A stretch of DNA of 64,000 nt from Solitalea agri. Lineage in GTDB: Bacteria; Bacteroidota; Bacteroidia; Sphingobacteriales; Sphingobacteriaceae. Location of the stretch: NCBI RefSeq assembly GCF_023914155.1, contig NZ_JAMWYS010000052.1:1-64000 (forward strand). Reading direction: 5' to 3'. Shown here one piece after another: positions 7,915 to 16,694 of this stretch. Numbering within the stretch: position 1 is the first letter of the stretch; each line of letters begins with the position of its first letter. A program made the translations under genes and the position numbers. Below the pieces are notes generated by a model. That model saw only the letters and a program-made list of their open reading frames with translations. It did no database searches and had not been told where the DNA came from.

Positions 7915-10047
7915 ATGATTGATACCGCCCGGGAAGTGCTGAAAAAGCACTTTGGTTATGATGAGTTCCGCCCGCTCCAAAATGAAATTATCGCTTCTAT
8001 TCTAGCTAAAAATGATACGCTGGTATTAATGCCTACCGGAGGAGGTAAGTCCATTTGTTTCCAGGTGCCGGCATTGGTGATGGAGGGTTTGTGTGTGGTG
8101 GTTTCGCCGCTGATCTCGCTGATGAAGGATCAGGTGGATGCTCTTCGGATAAACGGGGTTGGTGCGGCTTATCTTAACAGTAGCCAGGAGTTTCAGGAGG
8201 AAGATCAGGTAATTGAGCAATGTTTAAACGGTGAAATTAAACTGCTTTATCTGTCGCCGGAGAAGCTGAAGTCAAGCATTCCGATGTTGGTCCGATTCAA
8301 TATTCAACTTATTGCCATCGATGAGGCGCATTGTATTTCATCATGGGGGCATGATTTCAGGCCTGAGTATACCCAGTTGAATATTTTAAAGGAGCGTTTT
8401 CCTGATGTTCCCATTGTGGCCCTTACCGCTACCGCTGATAAGGTAACTCGCAAAGACATCATTCATCAGCTAAAACTTAAACGTCCCAACGTATTTGTGG
8501 CCTCGTTCGATAGGCCCAATCTTAGTCTTGAGATTAAAGGAGGTGTAAAAGGCAAAGAAAAGGATCGTGAAATTATCAGCTTTGTTCATCGTAAACGGCA
8601 GCAATCGGGCATTATTTATTGTCTTAGTCGACGTATTACTGAAGATTTATCGGAGAAACTGGTAGCAAGTGGCATTAATGCAGCAGCTTATCATGCCGGT
8701 ATGAGTGCTGATGAGCGAAACGAAACCCAGGACGATTTTATCAACGACCGTATTCAAGTGGTGTGTGCAACGGTGGCTTTTGGCATGGGGATCGATAAGT
8801 CGAATGTTCGTTGGGTGATTCATTATAACCTGCCTAAAAATATTGAAAGTTATTACCAGGAAATAGGCCGTGCCGGAAGGGATGGGTTGAAAAGTGAAAC
8901 CATACTTTATTACAGTTTAAGCGATTTGGTTTTGCTAACGCAGTTTGCCGAACAGGGCCAGCAGCGAGAGCTTAACATCGAAAAGCTACGCAGAATGCAG
9001 CAGTTGGCTGAAGCGGATATTTGCAGACGAAAGATCTTGATCAATTACTTTGGAGAAGCGTTTGAACAGGATTGTGGAAACTGTGACGTATGTGCTAATC
9101 CGCGCAAACATTTTGATGGAACAACTCTGATACAAAAAGCCTTGTCGGCTTTGTTCCGTATTAACGAACCGGTAGGCGTTAACATGTTAATTGATGTGTT
9201 GCGCGGATCACACAAGCAAGAATTAATAGAAAAGGGCTTCGATAAAATAAAAACCTATGGAGCGGGCAGTGAACTCAGCTTTAATCATTGGCAGCAATTT
9301 ATTATGCAAATGCTGAATCTTGGTATCCTTGAAATGGCCTATGACGAAGGTTTTAGTCTGAAAAGCACAACCATGGGTAAAGAAATTCTGTTCGGAAAGA
9401 AAACCACCAATTTGGTTTATCCGGTGGTTCGAGAGGTGAAGAAAACAAAAGTGGTTTCGCTAGATGAACAAGAACGCTTACCTGCTCAAACGCCGGATGA
9501 GAAATTATTTGATGACCTGAGACGGTTAAGGCGTGAATTTGCCGAGAGGGAAGATGTGCCGGCCTATGCCATTTTTAATGACGCAACACTAGAACGCATG
9601 GTTTCTGAAAAGCCTCAAACGGAAACAGCCTTCTTAAGTATATCGGGGGTAGGGCAACGGAAACTGGAAAAGTACGGGCAAAAGTTTATGGAGGCAATTA
9701 CGCTTCATATTAATCGTGGTCCCAGATCGCAACGTTCAAAAGGCGATACTTTTAAAGAAACCTTGCATTTATTACAACAACATTTTTCGCCAGAAAGAAT
9801 TGCGATGGTACGTAAGATGAATATCCAAACGGTTTATTCACACATTGCGCAGTTGTATAAAATAGGGGCCGAAGTTGATCTCTTAAAGTTTGTTTCTATG
9901 GATGAAATAGAAAAGGTCCGCCTGGCTCAAAAAGCAATTGGAAAGTCAGAACAGCTTAAAGATTATTATGATTTTCTTAATCATGCAATTGATTATTATA
10001 AGATCAGATTGGCGTTAAGCTGGTTGGAAAGGAACGAAGATGTGTAA
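7915..10047 (+). CDS. recQ: ATP-dependent DNA helicase RecQ
   Basis: A 710-residue 3'-5' DNA helicase for recombination and repair of stalled forks. The helicase core has Walker A TGGGKS at residues 41-46, the DEAH box at 136-139 and motif VI ending IGRAGRDG. The RecQ zinc site is Cys370, Cys387, Cys390 and Cys393, followed by a winged-helix domain. An HRDC domain spans about 530-600, and a further C-terminal helix-turn-helix region (about 615-705) is typical of Bacteroidota RecQ. The ATG at 7915 follows a TTTTTGCACC stretch resembling a -7 box. Confidence 0.96.
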   Translation: MIDTAREVLKKHFGYDEFRPLQNEIIASILAKNDTLVLMPTGGGKSICFQVPALVMEGLCVVVSPLISLMKDQVDALRINGVGAAYLNSSQEFQEEDQVIEQCLNGEIKLLYLSPEKLKSSIPMLVRFNIQLIAIDEAHCISSWGHDFRPEYTQLNILKERFPDVPIVALTATADKVTRKDIIHQLKLKRPNVFVASFDRPNLSLEIKGGVKGKEKDREIISFVHRKRQQSGIIYCLSRRITEDLSEKLVASGINAAAYHAGMSADERNETQDDFINDRIQVVCATVAFGMGIDKSNVRWVIHYNLPKNIESYYQEIGRAGRDGLKSETILYYSLSDLVLLTQFAEQGQQRELNIEKLRRMQQLAEADICRRKILINYFGEAFEQDCGNCDVCANPRKHFDGTTLIQKALSALFRINEPVGVNMLIDVLRGSHKQELIEKGFDKIKTYGAGSELSFNHWQQFIMQMLNLGILEMAYDEGFSLKSTTMGKEILFGKKTTNLVYPVVREVKKTKVVSLDEQERLPAQTPDEKLFDDLRRLRREFAEREDVPAYAIFNDATLERMVSEKPQTETAFLSISGVGQRKLEKYGQKFMEAITLHINRGPRSQRSKGDTFKETLHLLQQHFSPERIAMVRKMNIQTVYSHIAQLYKIGAEVDLLKFVSMDEIEKVRLAQKAIGKSEQLKDYYDFLNHAIDYYKIRLALSWLERNEDV

Positions 10048-10057
10048 GTTGTTGAAT

Positions 10058-10080
10058 AAAACCCTTTTTTAACGGGTTTT
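10058..10080 (+). terminator. terminator after recQ
   Basis: aaaaccc (10058-10064) pairs with gggtttt (10074-10080) across a T-rich loop, just downstream of the recQ stop. The stem is short. Confidence 0.45.
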
Positions 10081-10115
10081 GCTTAAATTTAATTAACACC
10101 AATCTATCACTCTCT

Positions 10116-11753
10116 ATGAAATCGCTCCGGTTGTTGTTCACAATTGTTGTATTATGCTATTACACCACCGTGTTTGCACAGCAAAAAACAGTGGATAGCG
10201 CCCAAACCTCCGCTATAAAAAGCCTTGAAAAACGACTAGACGAACAAGAAGAATTTAAGAAAAGGGTAAGTGAGGAGGTTAGTGATCAGTTTAAAGGCGA
10301 GCTATCCAAATGGTTGCTCATTATTGGCGGTGCTGTCACTGTTTTGGGTTACTTCGGAATAAAGGAATTTGATAAATACCTTACACGGGGCATCGAAAAG
10401 AAGATCGATATGCTCACTACGGAAAAGTTTAAAGAACAATTCGAATCACTCTCTGAACGTTTGGATCGTCTTTATAAACTTTTTACCCTTCGACTGAATC
10501 TTGATGAAATACGAAGAAGCGCCGAGGATAAGGAAAAACCCAAGTATCCTAAAATTGAAGAAACCATGGCCCTTGTTGATGAAGCGATGCAGTTGGGCGA
10601 TGATACCTTTGCCGCATACGTCATCGATCGACTAGTGCCTATTCATTTTGCACAGAGTCAGTACGAAAGTCTCGATAAAATTTGGGTAAGATATAGCGAT
10701 CGGATAAAATTCAGCGACTCAACCTATGCCAATATTGCCATAGCCTATATGGGGCTTTATATTGAAACCACGGTTCCACGTAATAAAGAACTATGTATAG
10801 TGGCTTGTGATAAAGCAAATGAAGTGATCTATGACTATGGTGTTCCTGTGGCTGTAAAACTTATGATTTATATGATTGATTATGATCGCAGTTATGTAGA
10901 TGAAGAAAAGGAACTGGAGAAAACAAACGCCATAAAACTGTTGCGCCGGGTATCAACCGGTACACTTAATGTAATGGCCTATGAAACCTTCAACTATATC
11001 GATATTAGCAAGGATAAACCTTACTCAAAAAAATATGTAGAGCTTTTGTATAAGGTAGCTCCTGATGAAATGAAGGAACTTAAAGCAAAATATGAAGCTC
11101 ATTTGAAGGCCTCGGGCATAACCCCTCCGGAGGCTGACAAGCAAATTGATGATGCTAATATCGAGAGTATTGTTTCGTCGATTACAAAAGGACAAAAACC
11201 AACGCTGGCTCAACTTGATACGCTGATTAACTCATTGTTAAAACTTGAAGATAAAGCGCAAATATTGCCTGCATTGCGAAACCTTGCGCAGTTGTTATAT
11301 GTAAACTGGCATTATGATGAGCTTTACCATCTTTGGAAAAAGAATCTTCCCGAGTTAAATACTGATTTTCAAATTCTCTATTACTTTTCAGCTGCATTTA
11401 TCGGAAAATACCTGAAAACAAAAGATAAAGTGTTCAGAAAAGAAACCTGGGATACCACCGAACGATGTCTTGTAGCTTTGCCTGATGCAGGTGGTCCAAT
11501 GGCTATTAGAATTGCACTAGAGGCAGTTGATTACAAAAAAACAACCAGCAAAAAAGCTAAGGATGACCATCTGCTTAAAGCAAAGGAAATTGCTGCGGTG
11601 ATAAACTCTTCAGCAGCCAAAGAGACTTCACAGGAGGCATTTGGGTATATCGAAGATTTGAATATTACCTATCCGGAAGAAAAGTTGGTAGAGGTAATAT
11701 GGAAAATGATCCCGGATGAAATGGAGGCGATGAAGAAGCTCGCGACGGTCTGA
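10116..11753 (+). CDS. hypothetical exported protein with coiled coil and one membrane helix
   Basis: A 545-residue protein that I do not recognise as a named family. It has a signal peptide ending VFAQQ (residues 1-22), a charged heptad-like region (about 27-63, KSLEKRLDEQEEFKKR) and one membrane segment WLLIIGGAVTVLGYFGI near 67-83. A long helical region that looks like degenerate tetratricopeptide-type repeats follows. The C-terminal 400 residues contain paired helices and the duplicated phrase W-x-MIPDEME / VAPDEMKE, suggesting two related halves. It is a single gene between recQ and a toxin-antitoxin pair. Confidence 0.7.
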   Translation: MKSLRLLFTIVVLCYYTTVFAQQKTVDSAQTSAIKSLEKRLDEQEEFKKRVSEEVSDQFKGELSKWLLIIGGAVTVLGYFGIKEFDKYLTRGIEKKIDMLTTEKFKEQFESLSERLDRLYKLFTLRLNLDEIRRSAEDKEKPKYPKIEETMALVDEAMQLGDDTFAAYVIDRLVPIHFAQSQYESLDKIWVRYSDRIKFSDSTYANIAIAYMGLYIETTVPRNKELCIVACDKANEVIYDYGVPVAVKLMIYMIDYDRSYVDEEKELEKTNAIKLLRRVSTGTLNVMAYETFNYIDISKDKPYSKKYVELLYKVAPDEMKELKAKYEAHLKASGITPPEADKQIDDANIESIVSSITKGQKPTLAQLDTLINSLLKLEDKAQILPALRNLAQLLYVNWHYDELYHLWKKNLPELNTDFQILYYFSAAFIGKYLKTKDKVFRKETWDTTERCLVALPDAGGPMAIRIALEAVDYKKTTSKKAKDDHLLKAKEIAAVINSSAAKETSQEAFGYIEDLNITYPEEKLVEVIWKMIPDEMEAMKKLATV

Positions 11754-11974
11754 AATTTTCATAATCGGGAGATGGGGCCTTTATTTGAGATAATCCCATT
11801 TCAAGTTTCATGCCTATTCATATGTTAAGTTGCTTTATCAACTCATTCAAAATGAACCGGACTTTGGAGCCTTCAGATTATTATATCCCGACTGGAAATA
11901 GATGGACTTGTTATCAATGCATTAGATAATGTAGTTGTTTAATAAAAACCATAAATTGGAAGAAAAATTGAAAT

Positions 11975-12148
11975 ATGAAAAGGGAAAAGGCATTGGAAGC
12001 TATCAGAGAACTTCCTCAAGAATTTGATTTGGAAGTGCTTATGGAAAAACTTGTTTTCATGGAAAAGGTTGAAGAAGGGTTAAAACAACTTGACAAAGGA
12101 GAGGTGATTGATCATTCAAAGGTTAAGGAAATGATCAAGAAATGGTAA
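11975..12148 (+). CDS. small antitoxin of a RelE/ParE pair
   Basis: A 57-residue ORF beginning MKREKALEAIRELPQEFDLE and ending KEMIKKW. It overlaps the toxin start by 7 bases. The helical, charged sequence with ELPQEFDLEVLMEKLVF resembles small Bacteroidota antitoxins that precede ParE-like toxins. Identification rests mainly on position, size and overlap. Confidence 0.65.
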   Translation: MKREKALEAIRELPQEFDLEVLMEKLVFMEKVEEGLKQLDKGEVIDHSKVKEMIKKW

Positions 12149-12429
12149 AAGTTGTTTGGACGGATTTGGCATTAGCCGATTTAAAATCTATTCACGAATA
12201 CATTTCAAAGGACTCAAAATTTTATGCTGATAGATACGTTGATAAACTCATCAAAAGGGTTGATCAATTAGAAAATTATCCTCAATCAGGAAGAATGGTT
12301 CCTGAGTTCAGTAAGGAATACATAAGAGAACTGATAGAAGGTAGCTATAGGATTATTTTTATAGTTGAGGCAGATCGGATAGGAATTATTCGAGTACATC
12401 ATTCGGCTCAACAATTGAAAAATATCTAA
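12142..12429 (+). CDS. type II toxin, RelE/ParE family
   Basis: A 95-residue protein with a typical ParE/RelE layout. It starts with VVWTDLALADLKSIHEYIS, then the turn NYPQSGRMVPE, the strands RELIEGSYRIIFIVE and IGIIRVHHSAQQL. The spacing and the Arg residues near the C-terminus fit the ParE side of the family better than the ribonuclease side, but this is a weak preference. It follows its antitoxin with overlap, and a hairpin lies just downstream. The pair is not closely similar to the one at 5.9-6.5 kb. Confidence 0.85.
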   Translation: MVKVVWTDLALADLKSIHEYISKDSKFYADRYVDKLIKRVDQLENYPQSGRMVPEFSKEYIRELIEGSYRIIFIVEADRIGIIRVHHSAQQLKNI

Positions 12430-12452
12430 TGGTGGGCCAGCAGCTAACGATA

Positions 12453-12495
12453 TAGATGTACTCCGTTGGCTGCGATAGACAACGGAGTACGTCTA
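12453..12495. terminator. hairpin between toxin and pepT
   Basis: tagatgtactccgttg (12453-12468) pairs with caacggagtacgtcta (12480-12495) over 16 bases with one G-U pair. It lies between the convergent toxin and pepT genes. There is no clear T-run, so it may be a repeat element acting as a terminator. Confidence 0.5.
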
Positions 12496-12555
12496 TCATA
12501 GTCCAGTCAGTAATATTTATGTACTGCTTACTGGAGACTGCTGACGGCAGTTACC

Positions 12556-13800
12556 TTATGCCTTTTCTTCCCAAACCTGGGCGATATTTACAATGGTTTC
12601 AACAGCTTTGTTCATATCCTGTATTGATACCCATTCGTGTTTTGAGTGAAATGCATGTTCACCGGCAAAAATGTTAGGGCAAGGCAATCCCATGAAAGAT
12701 AATCGAGATCCATCAGTGCCACCTCTGATACTTTGTAACTTAGGATCCAATCCACTTCTGCGAATACCTTCCAATGCGTTCTCAATTACCTGTGGATGTA
12801 AGTCCAGCACTTCTTTAAAATTTCGGTATTGCTCGCTAATTTTTATCTCGTATTTTGAAAAAGGATAGTTGGCAATCACTTTATCAGCAATTTGCTTAAT
12901 TACTTCTTCGTGTTTAGCCAGATTAGCCGTTAAATGATCGCGAATGATAAAGCTAATGCTTGCCTGTTCAACGGTCCCGCCAAACTCCACCGGATGAACA
13001 AAACCTTCTTTGTCTTCAGTAGTTTCAGGCGATAAATGATCTTTAGGTAAAGCTGATATTATTTCACCGGCAATTTTAATGGCACTTTCCATTTTGCCTT
13101 TTGCAAAACCAGGGTGAGAGCTTACTCCGTGAATGGTTATTTTCAATCCATCGGCGGAGAATGTTTCATTTTCTAACGAACCTAAAGTCTCTCCATCAAT
13201 CGTATAACCAAAGTCGGCACCCAGTTTCTTCATGTCAACGTTATTCACACCACGGCCTACCTCTTCATCAGGTGTAAACAGAATCCTGATTTTTCCATGC
13301 TTAACTTCAGGATGAGTTATGAAATAGTTGGCAGCGTCCATTATCTCAGCAACACCTGCTTTGTTGTCGGCACCTAATAAGGTTGTTCCGCTGGCGGTAA
13401 TAATATCATTGCCAATTTGCTCGGCAAGGTCAGGATGATCCGCTTTTTTAATTACCTGGCTTTGGTCGTCGGGTAATATTAAATCTTCTCCCTGGTAGTT
13501 TTTGTGGACAATTGGTTTTACTCCTTCGCCGCTACAATCAGGTGAGGTGTCAACATGTGAACAGAAACATAAAACAGGGACTGTTTTATCGGTTGTAGCA
13601 GGGATAGTGGCATAAACATATCCGAAGTCATCTAAATGAGCATCGTCAATGCCCATAGCTTTTAGTTCCTCTACCAAAATACGGCTCAGGTTTTTTTGCT
13701 TTTCGGTAGTTGGGGAAGCGTTTGAATGTGGATCAGATTGGGTATCTACCTGCACATAGCGCATAAAGCGTTCTGCTGCGGTGAATTTATAATTGTTCAT
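12556..13800 (-). CDS. pepT: peptidase T (tripeptide aminopeptidase)
   Basis: A 414-residue zinc-dependent M20-family peptidase that removes the N-terminal residue of tripeptides in the cytosol. Metal-site motifs are visible as CFCSHVDTSPD, LLGADNKAG, FTPDEEVGRG and, near the end, HAFHSKHEW. The RGGTDGSRLSFMG segment is characteristic of PepT. The open frame extends to 13842, but the ATG at 13800 begins the standard PepT N-terminus (MNNYKFTAAERFMRYVQ). It is the last gene of a leftward run after rlmD, a hypothetical gene and a phosphoribosyltransferase. Confidence 0.94.
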   Translation of the reverse strand: MNNYKFTAAERFMRYVQVDTQSDPHSNASPTTEKQKNLSRILVEELKAMGIDDAHLDDFGYVYATIPATTDKTVPVLCFCSHVDTSPDCSGEGVKPIVHKNYQGEDLILPDDQSQVIKKADHPDLAEQIGNDIITASGTTLLGADNKAGVAEIMDAANYFITHPEVKHGKIRILFTPDEEVGRGVNNVDMKKLGADFGYTIDGETLGSLENETFSADGLKITIHGVSSHPGFAKGKMESAIKIAGEIISALPKDHLSPETTEDKEGFVHPVEFGGTVEQASISFIIRDHLTANLAKHEEVIKQIADKVIANYPFSKYEIKISEQYRNFKEVLDLHPQVIENALEGIRRSGLDPKLQSIRGGTDGSRLSFMGLPCPNIFAGEHAFHSKHEWVSIQDMNKAVETIVNIAQVWEEKA

Positions 13801-13920
13801 AAGGTTATAAATTAGATTGAAGAAAAAAGAGCAAAGAAACAAGGTCTTATGGTAAATGACTTGTTCTTCACTCTTATTCTTTGATCAGTTAAAATTATTC
13901 TTTTAATATTTTGGAAGCAA

Positions 13921-14427
13921 TTACGCTAAATACACAGCGTCTTCTTGTCCTTCAACTCCTAAAACGACATCAATATGCTCTTGCGCAACGGTTGAGAGTT
14001 CGAGTCCTACAAAGTCATTGTGAATTGGAAACAGTTTGTGACTGCGATCAACAAGTACAACCGTACGAACTTTTTTGGTCGGAATGTTTAAGAATAAACC
14101 TAAACCATAAACCAAGGTACGGCCAGTATTTAAAACATCATCAACAACGACAATCACTTTGTTTTTACATTCATCAATAGAAATATCGGTTGTAGCATTT
14201 AATGAGCTGCTGGTTTTCTCGAGCTCAACGTTTACCAATTGTACTTTCAAGCCACCAATCGACTCTATGACCTTTTTTAAGCGCTGTGCCAGTGTGTTTC
14301 CACGAGGTACAATTCCGGCAAGTACTATTTCAGTTTCTTCAAAATTATCTTCCAGAATTTGAATGGCGATACGATCGATTTTTTGCTGGATCTGTTTTTT
14401 GTCGAGAATCTTTATTCTTTCGGGCAT
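13921..14427 (-). CDS. PyrR-like phosphoribosyltransferase
   Basis: A 168-residue type I phosphoribosyltransferase. The PRPP-binding loop VIVVVDDVLNTGRT occupies residues 91-104, and an earlier GIVPRGNTLAQRL fits the pyrophosphate loop. The overall pattern is close to PyrR, the uracil phosphoribosyltransferase and pyrimidine attenuator of Firmicutes. No pyr gene or attenuator is near it, so a regulatory role is not supported here. A salvage function with uracil or a related base is the safer reading. Confidence 0.8.
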   Translation of the reverse strand: MPERIKILDKKQIQQKIDRIAIQILEDNFEETEIVLAGIVPRGNTLAQRLKKVIESIGGLKVQLVNVELEKTSSSLNATTDISIDECKNKVIVVVDDVLNTGRTLVYGLGLFLNIPTKKVRTVVLVDRSHKLFPIHNDFVGLELSTVAQEHIDVVLGVEGQEDAVYLA

Positions 14428-14491
14428 ATGTTCGATTTAAGAAATAAAAATAAAGGTTAAAAGGTCAATTGGCAACAGTGCTGATAAGTTA

Positions 14492-14863
14492 CTATTTATA
14501 AGGATAGAATACGAAGTTGGCACCTTGTGGAACCACTACAAACAAGCACATGTATTGCTTTGGGTCCTTAAAATTGTTTACAAAGTATTCCTGACGTTCT
14601 TTGGCAATAACATTTTTCTCAATAAACTCCTCCAATGTTGAAGCATTGATATTCCATGAAGTTTTCAGTTCGTTCTTATCCAGGATTGTTTGTCCAAGAC
14701 TTGCCTCATGCTGATGAGCCACAAATATCGGGAAGTCGGAAAGCTTTGCGTCGATAATGTCGAATGCTACTTCTCTGATTACCTCGTTGTATAATTGAAG
14801 ATCTTTTTCCAGTCCTATTAATGGACTAGGACTTTGTGGTTGTTGTTCTTTTTCTAGCTCCAT
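14492..14863 (-). CDS. conserved hypothetical protein
   Basis: A 123-residue soluble protein without signal peptide or membrane segment. The pattern, a helical N-terminal half with NEVIREVAFDIIDAKLSDFPIF, an H-Q-H motif in VAHQHEASLG and a C-terminal strand FVVVPQGANFVFYPY, resembles small conserved Bacteroidota proteins of unknown function. It starts 5 bases after the stop of rlmD, so the two are probably co-transcribed and possibly translationally coupled. I cannot assign an activity. Confidence 0.75.
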   Translation of the reverse strand: MELEKEQQPQSPSPLIGLEKDLQLYNEVIREVAFDIIDAKLSDFPIFVAHQHEASLGQTILDKNELKTSWNINASTLEEFIEKNVIAKERQEYFVNNFKDPKQYMCLFVVVPQGANFVFYPYK

Positions 14864-14868
14864 GTCAA

Positions 14869-16278
14869 TTATTTTCTTTTTAGCAGTACCACGTTTTCAA
14901 CATGTACTGTTTGCGGGAACATATCTACAGGCTGAATTTTTACAACGTCATATTTTTCGTTTAGCAAGGCCAGGTCGCGGGCTTGTGTTGCAGGGTTACA
15001 GCTTACATAAACCACTTTTTCTGGTTCCATCTCATTAATGCGGGCAACTACATCGGCATGCATTCCGGCTCTTGGAGGATCGGTGATAACAACATCAGGT
15101 TTTCCATGCTGAGCGATGAATTCAGTGTTTAACACATCTTTCATGTCGCCTGCATAAAATAAAGTATTATCAATGCCGTTTATTGCCGAGTTGATTTTAG
15201 CATCTTCAATAGCATCAGGCACGTATTCAACACCAATCACTTGTTTTACATTGCGAGCCACAAAATTGGCAATAGTACCAGCCCCTGTATATAAATCATA
15301 TACTAATTCGTGACCTTTTAAGTCGGCAAAATCGCGAGTGATCTTATATAAATTGTAAGCTTGCTCTGAATTAGTTTGATAGAATGATTTTGGAGAGATC
15401 TTGAACTTTATTCCCTCCATCTCTTCAAAAATATGATCACGTCCTTTAAAGGTTATTACCTCCTGGTCGAAAATAGTATCGTTGCGCTTCTGATTAATAA
15501 TGTATAGTAATGAAGTGATCTGTGGGAAAAGCTCATTTACATGATTCATCAATCCATTTATTTTCTTCTCGCTGTTTTCAGCAAATACAACGATAACCAT
15601 CAATTCACCGGTGCTAGCGGTACGAATGATCAAGTTGCGAAGTAAGCCTTTATGCTCTCTTAAATCATAAAATGAAAGATGGTGTTTCAGCGCATAGCTT
15701 CTTACCTCATTTCGTATTTGGTTCGATGGTTCTTGTTGAAGGTAACAATGTTCTATATCAATGATCTTATCAAAACGTAACGGAACGTGAAAGCCCAATG
15801 CATCGGTCTGTTCAAGGTTGTCGCGGTTTTCCATATCTTCTTCCGTAAGCCAGCGCTTATTAGAAAAAGTGAATTCCATTTTATTGCGGTAATAGGAGGT
15901 TTTCTCTGAACCAAAAATAGGAATAAGATTTTCTGTACTAACACCACCAATGCGCTCCAAAGCATCAACAACCTGCTTTTGTTTAAACTTGAGTTGTGCT
16001 TCATAGCTTAAATGTTGCCATTTACAGCCGCCGCAAACACCAAAATGTGAGCAGAATGGTTCCGATCTGTATTCAGAAGCTTTGTGAAGTACATTAATTT
16101 TGCCTTCAAAAAGCTGTTTCTTTTTATAATTTACATTAATATCCACCACATCGCCTGGTACTGCCTTGTCAACAAAGATTACCCGGTCGTCATGTTTGCC
16201 TATAGCACGCCCATCATGAGCAATGTCTACTATCTCTACCCCTTGCGCTATGTAGGGTTCAAACTTCTTTTTTGCCAT
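14869..16278 (-). CDS. rlmD: 23S rRNA (uracil-5-)-methyltransferase, RumA/RlmD family
   Basis: A 469-residue SAM-dependent enzyme that methylates a uridine of large-subunit rRNA. It has an N-terminal TRAM-like RNA-binding domain (about 10-65), a cluster-binding motif CSHFGVCGGCKW with a further upstream Cys, a SAM-binding LYTGAGTIANF, the TDPPRAGM motif and the catalytic VSCNPATQARD. A longer frame reaches 16302, but the ATG at 16278 gives MAKKKFEPY and sits 7 bases after a perfect -7 box that would lie inside the longer version. It heads a leftward operon. Confidence 0.92.
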   Translation of the reverse strand: MAKKKFEPYIAQGVEIVDIAHDGRAIGKHDDRVIFVDKAVPGDVVDINVNYKKKQLFEGKINVLHKASEYRSEPFCSHFGVCGGCKWQHLSYEAQLKFKQKQVVDALERIGGVSTENLIPIFGSEKTSYYRNKMEFTFSNKRWLTEEDMENRDNLEQTDALGFHVPLRFDKIIDIEHCYLQQEPSNQIRNEVRSYALKHHLSFYDLREHKGLLRNLIIRTASTGELMVIVVFAENSEKKINGLMNHVNELFPQITSLLYIINQKRNDTIFDQEVITFKGRDHIFEEMEGIKFKISPKSFYQTNSEQAYNLYKITRDFADLKGHELVYDLYTGAGTIANFVARNVKQVIGVEYVPDAIEDAKINSAINGIDNTLFYAGDMKDVLNTEFIAQHGKPDVVITDPPRAGMHADVVARINEMEPEKVVYVSCNPATQARDLALLNEKYDVVKIQPVDMFPQTVHVENVVLLKRK

Positions 16279-16285
16279 CAGGCTG

Positions 16286-16293
16286 CAAAAGTA
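16286..16293 (-). promoter_or_regulatory. -7 promoter box of rlmD
   Basis: On the - strand TACTTTTG matches TAnnTTTG and lies 7 bases before the rlmD ATG. Transcription would begin at or within a couple of bases of the start codon, suggesting a very short leader or a leaderless mRNA. Confidence 0.55.
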
Positions 16294-16300
16294 CGACTTC

Positions 16301-16491
16301 ACCCCTAAATCCCCTAAAGGGGATGTCTATTATTTTATATAACCATCTCATTTGAAGGTTTATCGAATTCTTCTTTAGTGTTTTGGGCGAAAGTATCCAA
16401 TTATGAATATGGAATAAAACGATCATAATTCTTATTTCAAGCGCGCAACACTCCAATAGGCGGTAAGCTACTCCCCTTTAGGGGCTGGGGG
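16301..16491. repeat. inverted CCCCTAAAGGGG-type repeats bounding about 145 bases
   Basis: The left copy at 16301-16325 (acccctaaatcccctaaagg) and the right copy at 16470-16491 (ctccccttt-aggggctgggg) are inverted relative to each other. Each contains its own ccccta/taggggg-like palindrome. The 145 bases between carry no ORF that I can support. This arrangement resembles a small palindromic or MITE-like element between rlmD and the structured unit at 16.5 kb. Confidence 0.5.
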
Positions 16492-16529
16492 CAATAAAAA
16501 AACCCCGTCAACATTTCTGTTATACGGGG
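16492..16529 (-). terminator. rho-independent terminator of the 16.6 kb small unit
   Basis: ccccgt (16503-16508) pairs with acgggg (16524-16529), with an inner aaca/tgtt stem. On the - strand the hairpin is followed by a run of seven T. It is the best-formed terminator in the window for its size and ends a short leftward transcript. Confidence 0.75.
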
Positions 16530-16559
16530 CTCAACCTAAACCAATTTATCTATGAAACT

Positions 16560-16670
16560 TTACAATTTGAACAGTTTAATTATGAAACGCCAAAAACCAA
16601 CTTTTGGTTTGCTATAGAACTCAAATTTTTTTTCGAGTTCTAGCGAGAAGTCTTTAAGCTCGCGTTTCAT
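16560..16670 (-). CDS. possible 36-residue peptide
   Basis: An ORF of 36 codons runs from the ATG at 16670 to the TAA at 16560. It begins MKRELKDFSLELEKKFEF and ends VGFWRFIIKLFKL. It is basic and amphipathic with an aromatic C-terminal half, so it could bind membrane or nucleic acid. It has its own -7 box 25-32 bases upstream and a strong terminator 31 bases after the stop. The same DNA also folds into a closed multi-hairpin structure that buries the start codon. Translation is therefore not certain, and the transcript could be a noncoding RNA instead. Confidence 0.45.
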   Translation of the reverse strand: MKRELKDFSLELEKKFEFYSKPKVGFWRFIIKLFKL

Positions 16671-16672
16671 AA
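16580..16672 (-). ncRNA. closed multi-branched RNA structure (candidate)
   Basis: An 11-base perfect outer stem (16580-16590 with 16662-16672, containing atgaaacgc) encloses three smaller hairpins: aaaccaa/ttggttt (16594-16600 with 16604-16610), tagaactc/gagttcta (16615-16622 with 16635-16642) and gcgag/ctcgc (16643-16647 with 16659-16663). The last overlaps the outer stem by two bases. With the promoter and terminator on the - strand this would form a transcript of about 190 bases. It may be a small RNA, a structured leader or mRNA, or a palindromic repeat. Confidence 0.4.
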
Positions 16673-16694
16673 GTTTGAACCTTAATTCATGATA

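Noticed and set aside
13981-14010. A ttcgagtcc stretch resembling a tRNA T-loop.
   Set aside because: It is inside the phosphoribosyltransferase gene, and no cloverleaf can be built around it. No tRNA was found in the window.
16582-16617. A 12-codon ORF on the + strand beginning with the same atgaaacgc as the - strand ORF.
   Set aside because: It exists because that stem is palindromic. There is no + strand promoter, and the terminator's T-run is on the - strand.
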